Below, piece after piece: positions 4,191 to 10,243 of a stretch of 10,243 bases of DNA (within the stretch, counting starts at the first letter, position 1; each line of letters begins with the position of its first letter). The DNA is taken from contig JAJRSN010000008.1 of assembly GCA_024278715.1 (NCBI GenBank), positions 1 through 10,243 of the forward strand, read 5' to 3'. Below the pieces are notes generated by a model. That model did no database searches and was not told the DNA's origin. It was given only the letters and a program-made list of their open reading frames with translations. The translations under genes were made by a program, and so were the position numbers. Source of the stretch: Calditrichota bacterium (GTDB lineage: Bacteria; Calditrichota; Calditrichia; Calditrichales; Calditrichaceae).

Positions 4191-5846
4191 ATGCGTTACT
4201 TGTTACCGGTTCTAATTTTTTTACTGATCGCCTGTTCCGGGCAAAAATACGATTACATCATTAAAAACGGTTCAGTCGCCGACGGCACGGGAAGCAAAGC
4301 CTTTCAATCCCAAATTGCAATTCGCGACGGAAAGATCGTTAAGATCGATAAAACAATCAAAGGCAAAGCGGAACATTATATCGATGCCGGGGGAAAGGTA
4401 GTCAGTCCCGGCTTTATCGATATGCTGTCCTGGGCGTGCGGTCCCATTCTTTACGACGGAACTGTTCCCAATGTTGTGCAGCAGGGCATTACAACGGCAA
4501 TTTTCGGCGAGGGCTGGTCTATGGGTCCTGTTAATAAAAACGTGCGCAAAGCCATGCAAAGCTGGTGGCAGGAATACAAAATCAAATACGACTGGAATAC
4601 CCTGAGCGATTACCTGAAATTGGTAGATAAACAGGGAACCGCGGTAAATGTGGCTTCTTACGTCGGTGCAACCACCCTGCGTTTGTATGTGATCGGTTTT
4701 GAGGACCGTCCGCCCACGGAAGAAGAATTAAAAACCATGAAAGAGCTTTTGCGCAAAGAAATGGAACAAGGCGCCTTAGGACTGGCAAGCAGCCTGGTTT
4801 ATGCCCCGGCTTTTTACGCTTCCACCCATGAACTGATCGAACTGGCAAAGGTCGCGGCGGAATACGGCGGCGTTTACGCCAGCCATATTCGCAGCGAAGG
4901 CGAAGAACTGATTCCCGCGGTCAAGGAATTCATCGAGATTTGCAGGCAGGCGAATATCCGCGGCGAACTGTACCATTTTAAAGCCGCCGGTAAAGATAAC
5001 TGGAATAAATTGGACAGCGCAGTTACCCTGATCGAAAAAGCCAAGGCGGAGGGATTGGAAATTTACGCCGACATTTACCCCTACACGGCGGGAGCCACAG
5101 GACTCTCAGCTATCATTCCGCCCTGGGCTAAAGAAGGCGGCGACTCCGCCATGGTCGAAAGACTGAAAAATCCGCAATTGCGCAAAAAAATCAAAACGGA
5201 AATTTTGACCGAAACCAAAGGCTGGGAGAATTTTTATCAATTAGCCGGAGGAGGCGCAAATATTTTGATTAGCTACCTGTTGCCTCAATTCCGGCAATAT
5301 CAGGGAATGACCTTAAAAGAATACGCGCGCACCTTGCAAAAAGACGAACTTGACGCCTTGTTCGATTTGCTGATTCGGGAAAAGGGTTTCGGCGGAGGAA
5401 TCTATTTTTTGATGTCCGAAGAAAATGTGATTAAAAAAATGCAATTACCCTGGGTCTCTTTTTGCACCGACGAAGACGCCTATCGCCCCACGGGTTTAAT
5501 GTCTAAACGCCATCCCCATCCCAGAGCGTACGGAACCTTTCCCAGAGTTCTTAGCAAATATGTGCGCGAAGAAAAGGTTCTTACCCTGGAACAGGCGATT
5601 TACAAAATGAGCGGTTTACCTGCGATGGTGTTGGGATTAAAAGACCGCGGTTTGATCAAAGAAGGCTATGCCGCCGATATTGTGATTTTTAATCCCGACA
5701 GCATTAAAGACAAAGCCACTTACCTGCAGCCGCATCAATTTCCCGAAGGTATTCAACTGGTGATGGTCAACGGAAAAATCGTGGTTAAAGACGGAAAAGT
5801 AACCGGAGAAAAACCGGGGCAGGCGCTTGTGAAAATGAATAATTGA
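4191..5846 (+). CDS. N-acyl-D-amino-acid deacylase family lipoprotein with altered metal site
   Basis: This 551-aa amidohydrolase-superfamily protein has a lipoprotein signal (MRYLLPVLIFLLIAC; lipobox LIAC, lipid-bearing C15, then Ser), so it should sit on the periplasmic face or outer membrane. The family start (DYIIKNGSVADGTG, 21-34) and C-terminal part (HPRAYGTFPRVL at 443-454, ADIVIF at 495-500, MVNGKIV near 525-531) are clear. Family members hydrolyse N-acyl-D-amino acids. The first barrel-strand metal motif, normally PGFIDxHxH, reads PGFIDMLSW (73-81), and the usual bridging Cys region reads GEGW (106-109). Still present are H232 in SHIRSE, H262 in LYHFK and D427 in CTDED, so one metal site may survive with Glu replacing Cys. 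I recall related proteins with the same change, so this is probably a subfamily rather than a broken gene. AGGAGG lies 6 nt before the ATG. Substrate unknown; peptidoglycan-type D-amino acids are a guess. Confidence 0.85.
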   Translation: MRYLLPVLIFLLIACSGQKYDYIIKNGSVADGTGSKAFQSQIAIRDGKIVKIDKTIKGKAEHYIDAGGKVVSPGFIDMLSWACGPILYDGTVPNVVQQGITTAIFGEGWSMGPVNKNVRKAMQSWWQEYKIKYDWNTLSDYLKLVDKQGTAVNVASYVGATTLRLYVIGFEDRPPTEEELKTMKELLRKEMEQGALGLASSLVYAPAFYASTHELIELAKVAAEYGGVYASHIRSEGEELIPAVKEFIEICRQANIRGELYHFKAAGKDNWNKLDSAVTLIEKAKAEGLEIYADIYPYTAGATGLSAIIPPWAKEGGDSAMVERLKNPQLRKKIKTEILTETKGWENFYQLAGGGANILISYLLPQFRQYQGMTLKEYARTLQKDELDALFDLLIREKGFGGGIYFLMSEENVIKKMQLPWVSFCTDEDAYRPTGLMSKRHPHPRAYGTFPRVLSKYVREEKVLTLEQAIYKMSGLPAMVLGLKDRGLIKEGYAADIVIFNPDSIKDKATYLQPHQFPEGIQLVMVNGKIVVKDGKVTGEKPGQALVKMNN

Positions 5847-6016
5847 CCACAGATTTGACCGCAGATTAACCTGATTGCGCAGATTGAGTCGAGGTTTTTT
5901 GGGTTTTAATTCTTAAAATTGGGAAACTTGTTTCGGTTGAAATTTTAAATTTAATTTATTCTCTGCGTTCTTTGTGATTTCTTTGTGTGCTTTGTGGTTA
6001 TTATTTACCGCAGATT
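5846..6016. repeat. Probable dispersed intergenic repeat behind the deacylase gene
   Basis: Immediately after the stop lie three RCAGATT units (CCACAGATT at 5847, CCGCAGATT at 5859, GCGCAGATT at 5877), and a fourth, ACCGCAGATT, at 6007-6016. The segment 5961-6000 repeats CTTTGTG three times and ends TTTGTGGTTA, which is roughly inverse to the opening ACCACAGATT. Blocks of this style recur between genes in many bacterial genomes, from memory. Between the two ends is an AT-rich stretch with a weak TTTTAATTCTTAAAA hairpin near 5905-5919 that could serve as a terminator. Confidence 0.5.
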
Positions 6017-6029
6017 GCGGGAAAATTTT

Positions 6030-6103
6030 ACAAGAATAACGGGTCGTTTAACATGATTAATTCGGGTGAGTTTTATTCGGATTATTCCCGATTTAATTCT
6101 TGT
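6030..6103. repeat. Inverted repeat upstream of the HD-GYP gene
   Basis: ACAAGAAT (6030-6037) is the exact complement of ATTCTTGT (6096-6103), and just inside, CGGG (6040-6043) can pair with CCCG (6087-6090); an alternative CGGG at 6063-6066 could pair with the same CCCG. The structure lies just ahead of the candidate promoter at 6114-6142. It could be a terminator relic, an operator pair or part of the neighbouring repeat. Confidence 0.4.
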
Positions 6104-6113
6104 TTTAAACTTA

Positions 6114-6142
6114 TTGCTATTTGTTCCGAAACTAATTATAAA
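6114..6142 (+). promoter_or_regulatory. Candidate promoter of the GAF/HD-GYP gene
   Basis: TTGCTA (6114-6119) and TATAAA (6137-6142) are separated by 17 nt. The start would fall near 6149, giving a leader of about 45 nt with GAAGGG just before the ATG at 6193. Confidence 0.45.
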
Positions 6143-6192
6143 TCGCAACAATAAAAGGTGACGGGAAAGTTTAATCTTTATCGAAGGGTAAA

Positions 6193-7428
6193 ATGCTTAG
6201 CCATAATCAAAAACTCAATCGTCTGGTGGAATTAGGGTTGGAGATCAGTCAAATTGGCGACCTTGATTTATTGTTGGAAAAAGTTCTTACCGAAGCCCGA
6301 AAATTGCTAAACGCCGACGCTGGATCCATCTATATTAAGGAAGACGATCATTTAAGATTTAGTTATTCGCAAAACGATACCCTGCAAAAACGTCTTGCCC
6401 CCGGAAAAAAATTAATCTACACAACCTTCACTCTGCCCATTAACAATTATTCCATCGCCGGTTACGTGGCAAATAACGGCGAAACGGTCAATATTCCCGA
6501 CGCCTACAACATGCCCGGCTCGCTGTCTTATTCCTTTGATCCCAAATTCGATCAAATCAGCGGCTATCATACGCAATCGATGTTAACCATTCCCATGAAG
6601 AACAATCGCGGAGAAATTGTCGGCGTTTTGCAGCTAATCAACGCCCAGAATGACAAGGGTAAAATCATTCCTTTTGAAAAGGACGACGAACCCATTGTCC
6701 GCCATTTCGCCATTTACGCCGCCAACGCCATTGAACGCGCGCAAATGACGCGTACCACCATTGAACGCATGATCGGTATGGCTGAGCTGCGCGACCCCAA
6801 AGAAACCGGACCTCACGCTAACCGCGTCGCCTCTTATGCTGTTGAAATTTATGAGGCTTACGCCCAAAAACAAAACGTTGCAAAGCTCGAAATCGACAGA
6901 AAAAGAGATTCGCTGCGTATGGCTGCCATGCTTCACGATGTGGGCAAAGTCGCCATTTCGGACATCATTCTGCGCAAACCCGGCAGGCTGACTCCCGAAG
7001 AATTTGACATAATGAAACAACACACGATTCACGGCGCACGATTATTTCAAAACGCCCGTTCCGATTTTGATGAGTTTTCTGCCGAGGTCGCCTTAAATCA
7101 CCACGAACGCTGGGACGGCAATGGCTATCCCGGGCATGTGGATATTCACACCGGCAACCCCCTGCCCGGCTTTGAAAATCCTGACGGTTCAACAAAAGGA
7201 AAACGCGCCGAAGAAATTCCTTTGTTTGGCAGAATAGTAGCCTTAGCAGACGTTTATGACGCCTTAAGTTCACGCCGCGTTTACAAAGAAGCCTGGGATG
7301 AAAACAAAGTTCTGGACGTTATCGCCGAGGAGCGCGGCAAACAATTCGATCCTACGGTGGTGGATTGTTTCTTTGAGCGGCTTGATGTAATCCGCTCCAT
7401 AGCCAACCGCTATCCCGATGAAGCGTGA
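6193..7428 (+). CDS. GAF-domain HD-GYP protein, probable cyclic-di-GMP phosphodiesterase
   Basis: This 411-aa cytosolic protein has an N-terminal GAF sensor domain (residues about 10-180, with the typical LLNADAGSIYI and MLTIPMKNNRGEIVGVLQLIN) followed by an HD-GYP domain (about 186-400). HD-GYP enzymes hydrolyse cyclic-di-GMP to pGpG or GMP with a two- or three-metal centre. The expected ligands are all visible: H208 in GPHANRV, H248-D249 in LHDVGK, H277 in KQHTIHG, H303-H304 in NHHERWDGNGYPG (the GYP motif at 311-313) and D353 in ALADVYDAL. The enzyme should therefore be active. There is no membrane segment and no receiver domain, so the GAF ligand probably sets the activity. GAAGGG lies 4 nt before the ATG. 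It appears to be a single-gene unit between the deacylase and the nuo operon. The specific physiological output cannot be told from the sequence. Confidence 0.93.
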   Translation: MLSHNQKLNRLVELGLEISQIGDLDLLLEKVLTEARKLLNADAGSIYIKEDDHLRFSYSQNDTLQKRLAPGKKLIYTTFTLPINNYSIAGYVANNGETVNIPDAYNMPGSLSYSFDPKFDQISGYHTQSMLTIPMKNNRGEIVGVLQLINAQNDKGKIIPFEKDDEPIVRHFAIYAANAIERAQMTRTTIERMIGMAELRDPKETGPHANRVASYAVEIYEAYAQKQNVAKLEIDRKRDSLRMAAMLHDVGKVAISDIILRKPGRLTPEEFDIMKQHTIHGARLFQNARSDFDEFSAEVALNHHERWDGNGYPGHVDIHTGNPLPGFENPDGSTKGKRAEEIPLFGRIVALADVYDALSSRRVYKEAWDENKVLDVIAEERGKQFDPTVVDCFFERLDVIRSIANRYPDEA

Positions 7429-7597
7429 TAAATTTTTGAACGGCGTCCGTTATTCCGAAAATCGATTCAACAGTTAAACCATTCCTCCCTTTATCAGATC
7501 TAATTCTTTTTTCCGCCAATTTCGAATTATGTGTTTCAGCCTGTTTTGCGCTTCAAAATGCTATTTTTTTTACAAAATTTAAAATTTTCATTAGCTT

Positions 7598-7603
7598 TAT
7601 AAT
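7598..7603 (+). promoter_or_regulatory. Possible -10 element of the nuo operon promoter
   Basis: A perfect TATAAT stands at 7598-7603, but at 16-18 bp upstream only AT-rich sequence without a good -35 is seen. Transcription from here would give a leader of about 160 nt carrying both hairpins described at 7643-7714 and 7733-7761. A second option, TTGAGA at 7640-7645 with an ATAAT at 7665-7669, has poor spacing. The first part of the spacer, 7429-7597, holds a small AACGG/CCGTT hairpin (7439-7451) without a T-run and nothing else that I can identify. Confidence 0.3.
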
Positions 7604-7642
7604 GATTTTATTTTTATCTTTGTTGATCAGATGGTTCTTTGA

Positions 7643-7714
7643 GAAATTTTTCATGTGTCATGGAATAATCGCTGTTAAAAACGAACGTTCTTTTTTAAAC
7701 ACGTGAAAAATTTC
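7643..7714 (+). promoter_or_regulatory. Long inverted repeat in the nuo leader
   Basis: GAAATTTTTCATGTG (7643-7657) is complementary to CACGTGAAAAATTTC (7700-7714) over 15 bp; the only departure is one T opposite G, which pairs as a wobble in RNA. The 42-nt loop contains a further palindrome, GAACGTTC, flanked by A and T runs (about 7678-7696). The element can therefore form a stem with a second small hairpin on top. It lies about 60 bp before nuoA. It could be a leader structure that controls the operon or a paired binding site for a regulator. Confidence 0.5.
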
Positions 7715-7732
7715 GTGAATATTCGCAAATAT

Positions 7733-7761
7733 TTTCTTGTTAAGGCAAAATAAACAAGAAA
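7733..7761 (+). promoter_or_regulatory. Hairpin touching the nuoA ribosome binding site
   Basis: TTTCTTGTT (7733-7741) pairs with AACAAGAAA (7753-7761) around an 11-nt loop. The 3' arm overlaps the first bases of the ribosome binding site AAAGGA (7759-7764), which is placed 7 nt before the TTG start codon. Folding could limit access of the ribosome, fitting a weak non-ATG start. Confidence 0.4.
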
Positions 7762-7771
7762 GGATTCGACT

Positions 7772-8191
7772 TTGGAAACGGGCTCTACTCCTCAATGGCC
7801 TCTACTTGTTTACATTCTGGCTGTTTTTGCTTTGGTTTCTGTTATGATCGGGCTTTCCTATTTATTGGGACAGCGTCACAAGGAAAAAGCCACAGGTGAA
7901 TATTTTGAATCGGGAATCCTTCATACGGGAACCTCCCAATTGCGTTTTACCGCGCATTTTTATTTAATCGCTTTATTCTTCATAATTTTTGATCTCGAAG
8001 CCGCATTTATTATCGCCTGGGCAATCGCCTTTAAAGAAGTCGGCTGGCTCGGCTTTTGGGGAATCTTTGTTTTTATTGCCGTTTTATTGATCGTATTGGT
8101 GTATGAATGGCGGATCGGCGCTCTGGATTTTGCCGCCGACGGTAAAAAGATTATTAAACGAATGAAAACATTAAAAAGAGTGAACAATTAA
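7772..8191 (+). CDS. nuoA: NADH-quinone oxidoreductase subunit A
   Basis: NuoA is a small membrane subunit of complex I next to the quinone site. This 139-aa protein has three membrane segments (residues about 10-32, 61-86 and 92-112). The first loop carries YFESG (44-48), and the second helix the hallmark FDLEAAF (73-79), with the conserved D74 and E76. The motif that usually ends in PWA reads AWA here (82-84), a small departure. The TTG start is supported by AAAGGA 7 nt upstream and by the expected short N-terminus before the first helix; no ATG fits. The gene is first in the operon, with the nuoB start codon two bases after its stop. A basic tail follows the third helix. Confidence 0.95.
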   Translation: METGSTPQWPLLVYILAVFALVSVMIGLSYLLGQRHKEKATGEYFESGILHTGTSQLRFTAHFYLIALFFIIFDLEAAFIIAWAIAFKEVGWLGFWGIFVFIAVLLIVLVYEWRIGALDFAADGKKIIKRMKTLKRVNN

Positions 8192-8193
8192 AT

Positions 8194-8832
8194 ATGAAAT
8201 GGTGGTTAAGCAAATCGAACGACCCCGCGGCGTCCATTAAAGGAAACAGTTCTTTTGAAGAAACCGTTAAAGAGAGCATCTTATTCAGCCGGTTAAGCGA
8301 TTTAATCGGTTGGGGTCGCAAAAATTCTCTTTGGCCGTTTAATTTCGGTCTCTCCTGCTGTTATGTCGAAATGGCAACCAGTATTACCAGCCGTTACGAT
8401 CTGGCGCGTTTTGGGGCGGAAGTAATTCGCGGAACGCCCAGGGAAGCCGATTTGATGATTGTCGCCGGCACGGTTTTTATCAAGATGGCGCCCATCATCA
8501 AGCGCCTTTACGAACAGATGATGGAACCGCGCTGGGTTATTTCCATGGGTTCCTGTTCAAATTCCGGCGGGATGTACGATATCTATTCAGTGGTTCAGGG
8601 CGTTGACAAATTTATGCCTGTGGACGTTTATGTTCCGGGTTGTCCTCCGCGACCGGACGCTTTTTTGGACGGTTTGATTCAATTGCAGAAAGTTGTCGGA
8701 AAAGAAAAGCGACCGTTAAGCTGGGTTATCGGTCCGCAGGGCGTAATCAGACCCGAAAAAGAAGCCTTAAAACCAGTGCGCTGGGAGGAAAAAAAGAAGA
8801 CGACTTTTTTGCGCCCTCCGGATGAAATCTAA
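8194..8832 (+). CDS. nuoB: NADH-quinone oxidoreductase subunit B (cluster N2)
   Basis: NuoB holds the terminal [4Fe-4S] cluster N2 that passes electrons to quinone. The four ligand cysteines are visible: the tandem pair C55-C56 in GLSCCYVEM, C121 in MGSCSNSGGMY, and C150 in VPGCPPRPDA. The family stretch SRYDLARFGAEVIRG (66-80) is also present. The protein is 212 aa, with an N-terminal extension of about 30 residues and a basic C-terminal tail (about 170-212) as in many bacteria. The start follows the nuoA stop by two bases, so translation is probably coupled. The next gene starts 50 bp after the stop. Confidence 0.97.
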   Translation: MKWWLSKSNDPAASIKGNSSFEETVKESILFSRLSDLIGWGRKNSLWPFNFGLSCCYVEMATSITSRYDLARFGAEVIRGTPREADLMIVAGTVFIKMAPIIKRLYEQMMEPRWVISMGSCSNSGGMYDIYSVVQGVDKFMPVDVYVPGCPPRPDAFLDGLIQLQKVVGKEKRPLSWVIGPQGVIRPEKEALKPVRWEEKKKTTFLRPPDEI

Positions 8833-8882
8833 TTAAAAAAATGTAACCGTTTTGATTGTTAAAATAACGCAGTAATATTCTT

Positions 8883-10243
8883 ATGACGTACGATCACAGT
8901 GTAATTGAGAGTTTAAAAAAGAAGTTTGGGGAATCCGCTTTTGTTCTTCAGGAAACCAGGGACGGAATGCCCACGGTTTACGTTCCTCAGGATAAAATTC
9001 GGGATATCTTAAAATATCTCAAGCAGGAAATCCCCAAACCTTACAAAATGCTCTACGACCTGACGGCGATCGACGAGCGTTCAAGGTCTAACCGCCAAAA
9101 CCTGCCCGCCGCCGATTTCAGCGTGGTGTATCATCTTTTGTCGTTTGAACGTAATTCCGACATCCGCGTTAAGGTCGCCCTTAAAGGTGAGTATCCCGAA
9201 GTCGATTCGATAGCAAAGGTGTGGGCAAACGCCGACTGGTACGAGCGCGAAGTTTACGACATGTTCGGGATTAAGTTTCGCGGGCATCCGAATCTTCGGC
9301 GGATACTTATGCCGCCCACCTGGGAAGGGCACCCGCTTCGCAAAGAACATCCGGCGCGAGCCACCGAAATGGGTCCTTTTCGCCTTCCCGACGACAAACA
9401 GGATCGCGAGCAGGAAGCGCTGAAATTTAAGCCCGAAGAATGGGGATTAAAACGTGCCCACGAAGACTCGGATTTTATGTTTCTGAATCTCGGACCTCAA
9501 CATCCGGGCACGCACGGCGTTTTGCGAATTATTTTACAGTTGGACGGCGAAGAAATTGTCGATGCCGTTCCGGATATCGGCTTTCATCATCGCGGCGCGG
9601 AAAAAATGGCTGAACGCCAGTCATGGCATACCTATATTCCCTACACCGACCGCATCGATTATCTGGGCGGCGTGATGAACAATTTTGCCTATGTTCAGGC
9701 GGTCGAAGAATTAGCCGGGATTCGGGTTCCCGACAGAGCAAAAGTCATTCGAATCATGCTCAGCGAATTTTTCCGAATCGCCAGCCATCTGGTCTGGTAC
9801 GGCACATTCGCCCAAGACGTCGGTCAGATGTCACCCGTATTTTACATGTTTAACGATCGTGAACGCATTTTCGAGATCATCGGCGCTATTTGCGGCGACC
9901 GGATGCATCCCAACTGGTTTCGGATCGGCGGCGTGGCTCAGGATTTACCAAAGGGCTGGGAAAAACTCGTAAAAGATTTCATCGATTTCTTCCCGAAACA
10001 ATTAAAAACTTACGATAAATTGGTGATGAAAAACCGCATCATTAAAGCGCGTACCGTCGGAATAGGCTGTTACACAACCGAAGAAGCCGTCGAATGGGGC
10101 GTTACGGGACCCGGTTTGCGCGCCACCGGTTTTGAGTGGGACTTTCGTAAAAAACGTCCCTATTCCGGTTACGATCAATTTGAATTCGATATTCCCATCG
10201 GACAAAACGGCGATTGTTACGATCGCGCCGTGGTGCGTGTCGA
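8883..10243 (+). CDS. nuoCD: Fused NADH-quinone oxidoreductase subunits C and D, 3' end outside window
   Basis: One uninterrupted frame (453 codons seen) joins NuoC (residues about 1-160) to NuoD (about 195 on). The NuoC signature is WYEREVYDMFGIKFRGHPNL (119-138) with RRILMPPTWEGHPLRKEHP following. A charged linker (about 165-195) leads into NuoD: NLGPQHPGTHGVLR (202-215), GFHHRGAEKMAE (233-244), YTDRIDYLGG (254-263), and GPGLRATG (409-416) near the edge. In complex I NuoD forms the quinone pocket with NuoB; H211 in THGV and probably Y254 correspond to the known quinone-contacting His and Tyr. The fusion is also known in Escherichia coli and others. The ATG at 8883 gives a normal NuoC N-terminus, but no clear ribosome binding site precedes it in the 50-bp gap after nuoB. 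The C-terminal part of NuoD is missing only because the window ends. Confidence 0.96.
   Translation, partial: MTYDHSVIESLKKKFGESAFVLQETRDGMPTVYVPQDKIRDILKYLKQEIPKPYKMLYDLTAIDERSRSNRQNLPAADFSVVYHLLSFERNSDIRVKVALKGEYPEVDSIAKVWANADWYEREVYDMFGIKFRGHPNLRRILMPPTWEGHPLRKEHPARATEMGPFRLPDDKQDREQEALKFKPEEWGLKRAHEDSDFMFLNLGPQHPGTHGVLRIILQLDGEEIVDAVPDIGFHHRGAEKMAERQSWHTYIPYTDRIDYLGGVMNNFAYVQAVEELAGIRVPDRAKVIRIMLSEFFRIASHLVWYGTFAQDVGQMSPVFYMFNDRERIFEIIGAICGDRMHPNWFRIGGVAQDLPKGWEKLVKDFIDFFPKQLKTYDKLVMKNRIIKARTVGIGCYTTEEAVEWGVTGPGLRATGFEWDFRKKRPYSGYDQFEFDIPIGQNGDCYDRAVVRV

Noticed and set aside
4191..5846. Deacylase gene as a pseudogene because HxH is missing
   Set aside because: The frame is intact and full length, with a good ribosome binding site and preserved signal peptide and other active-site residues; a divergent subfamily is more likely.
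6634..7032. Minus-strand open frame of 132 codons inside the HD-GYP gene
   Set aside because: The plus strand here encodes conserved GAF and HD-GYP motifs without interruption, so the opposite frame is incidental.
7439..7451. Intrinsic terminator after the HD-GYP gene
   Set aside because: The AACGG/CCGTT stem has only 5 bp and is not followed by a T-run.
8883..10243. Frameshift or artefact joining nuoC and nuoD
   Set aside because: The frame is continuous with a sensible charged linker, and fused NuoCD is a known natural form.

Overview
The window reads as chromosome of a Gram-negative bacterium with a respiratory chain. It has a lipoprotein signal peptide with a lipobox, the first genes of a complex I (NADH:quinone oxidoreductase) operon with nuoC and nuoD fused, moderately GC-rich genes and very AT-rich spacers. 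The style (Asp-box propeller protein, lipoprotein amidohydrolase, GAF/HD-GYP protein, dispersed intergenic repeats) suggests the FCB group, perhaps Calditrichota or Ignavibacteria. That placement is inference from general resemblance; no rRNA or other marker is present.

Layout. Positions 1-1418 (minus) hold most of an exported Asp-box beta-propeller protein that runs off the left edge. Positions 1419-3748 form an accessory block: a HigB-like toxin and a HigA antitoxin fused to an ImmA/IrrE-type metallopeptidase (minus strand), a translationally coupled 38-codon ORF behind them, a possible gene remnant and a hairpin repeat in front of them, all between two direct copies of an 89-bp sequence. 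The repeat contains a promoter-like element facing the minus-strand gene downstream of each copy. Positions 3778-3951 (minus) look like a small independent transcript: a 20-codon very basic ORF with a good ribosome binding site, a hairpin, a C-rich anti-Shine-Dalgarno-like stretch and a textbook intrinsic terminator. Positions 4191-5846 (plus) encode an N-acyl-D-amino-acid deacylase-family lipoprotein whose usual HxH metal motif is missing. Positions 6193-7428 (plus) encode a GAF/HD-GYP protein, probably a cyclic-di-GMP phosphodiesterase. Positions 7772 to the right edge hold nuoA, nuoB and fused nuoCD; the last is cut by the window end. The leader ahead of nuoA carries a 15-bp inverted repeat and a second hairpin touching the ribosome binding site.

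How the parts relate. The nuo genes form one operon for the membrane/quinone-facing part of complex I. The toxin-antitoxin genes form their own operon with a palindrome just ahead of higB that is a good candidate operator. The deacylase and HD-GYP genes look like single-gene units with their own promoters. Most unexplained structure lies in the spacers at 1419-1869, 3344-4190, 5847-6192 and 7429-7771; candidate elements are described for each. The small transcript at 3778-3951 is the most likely place for something undescribed.
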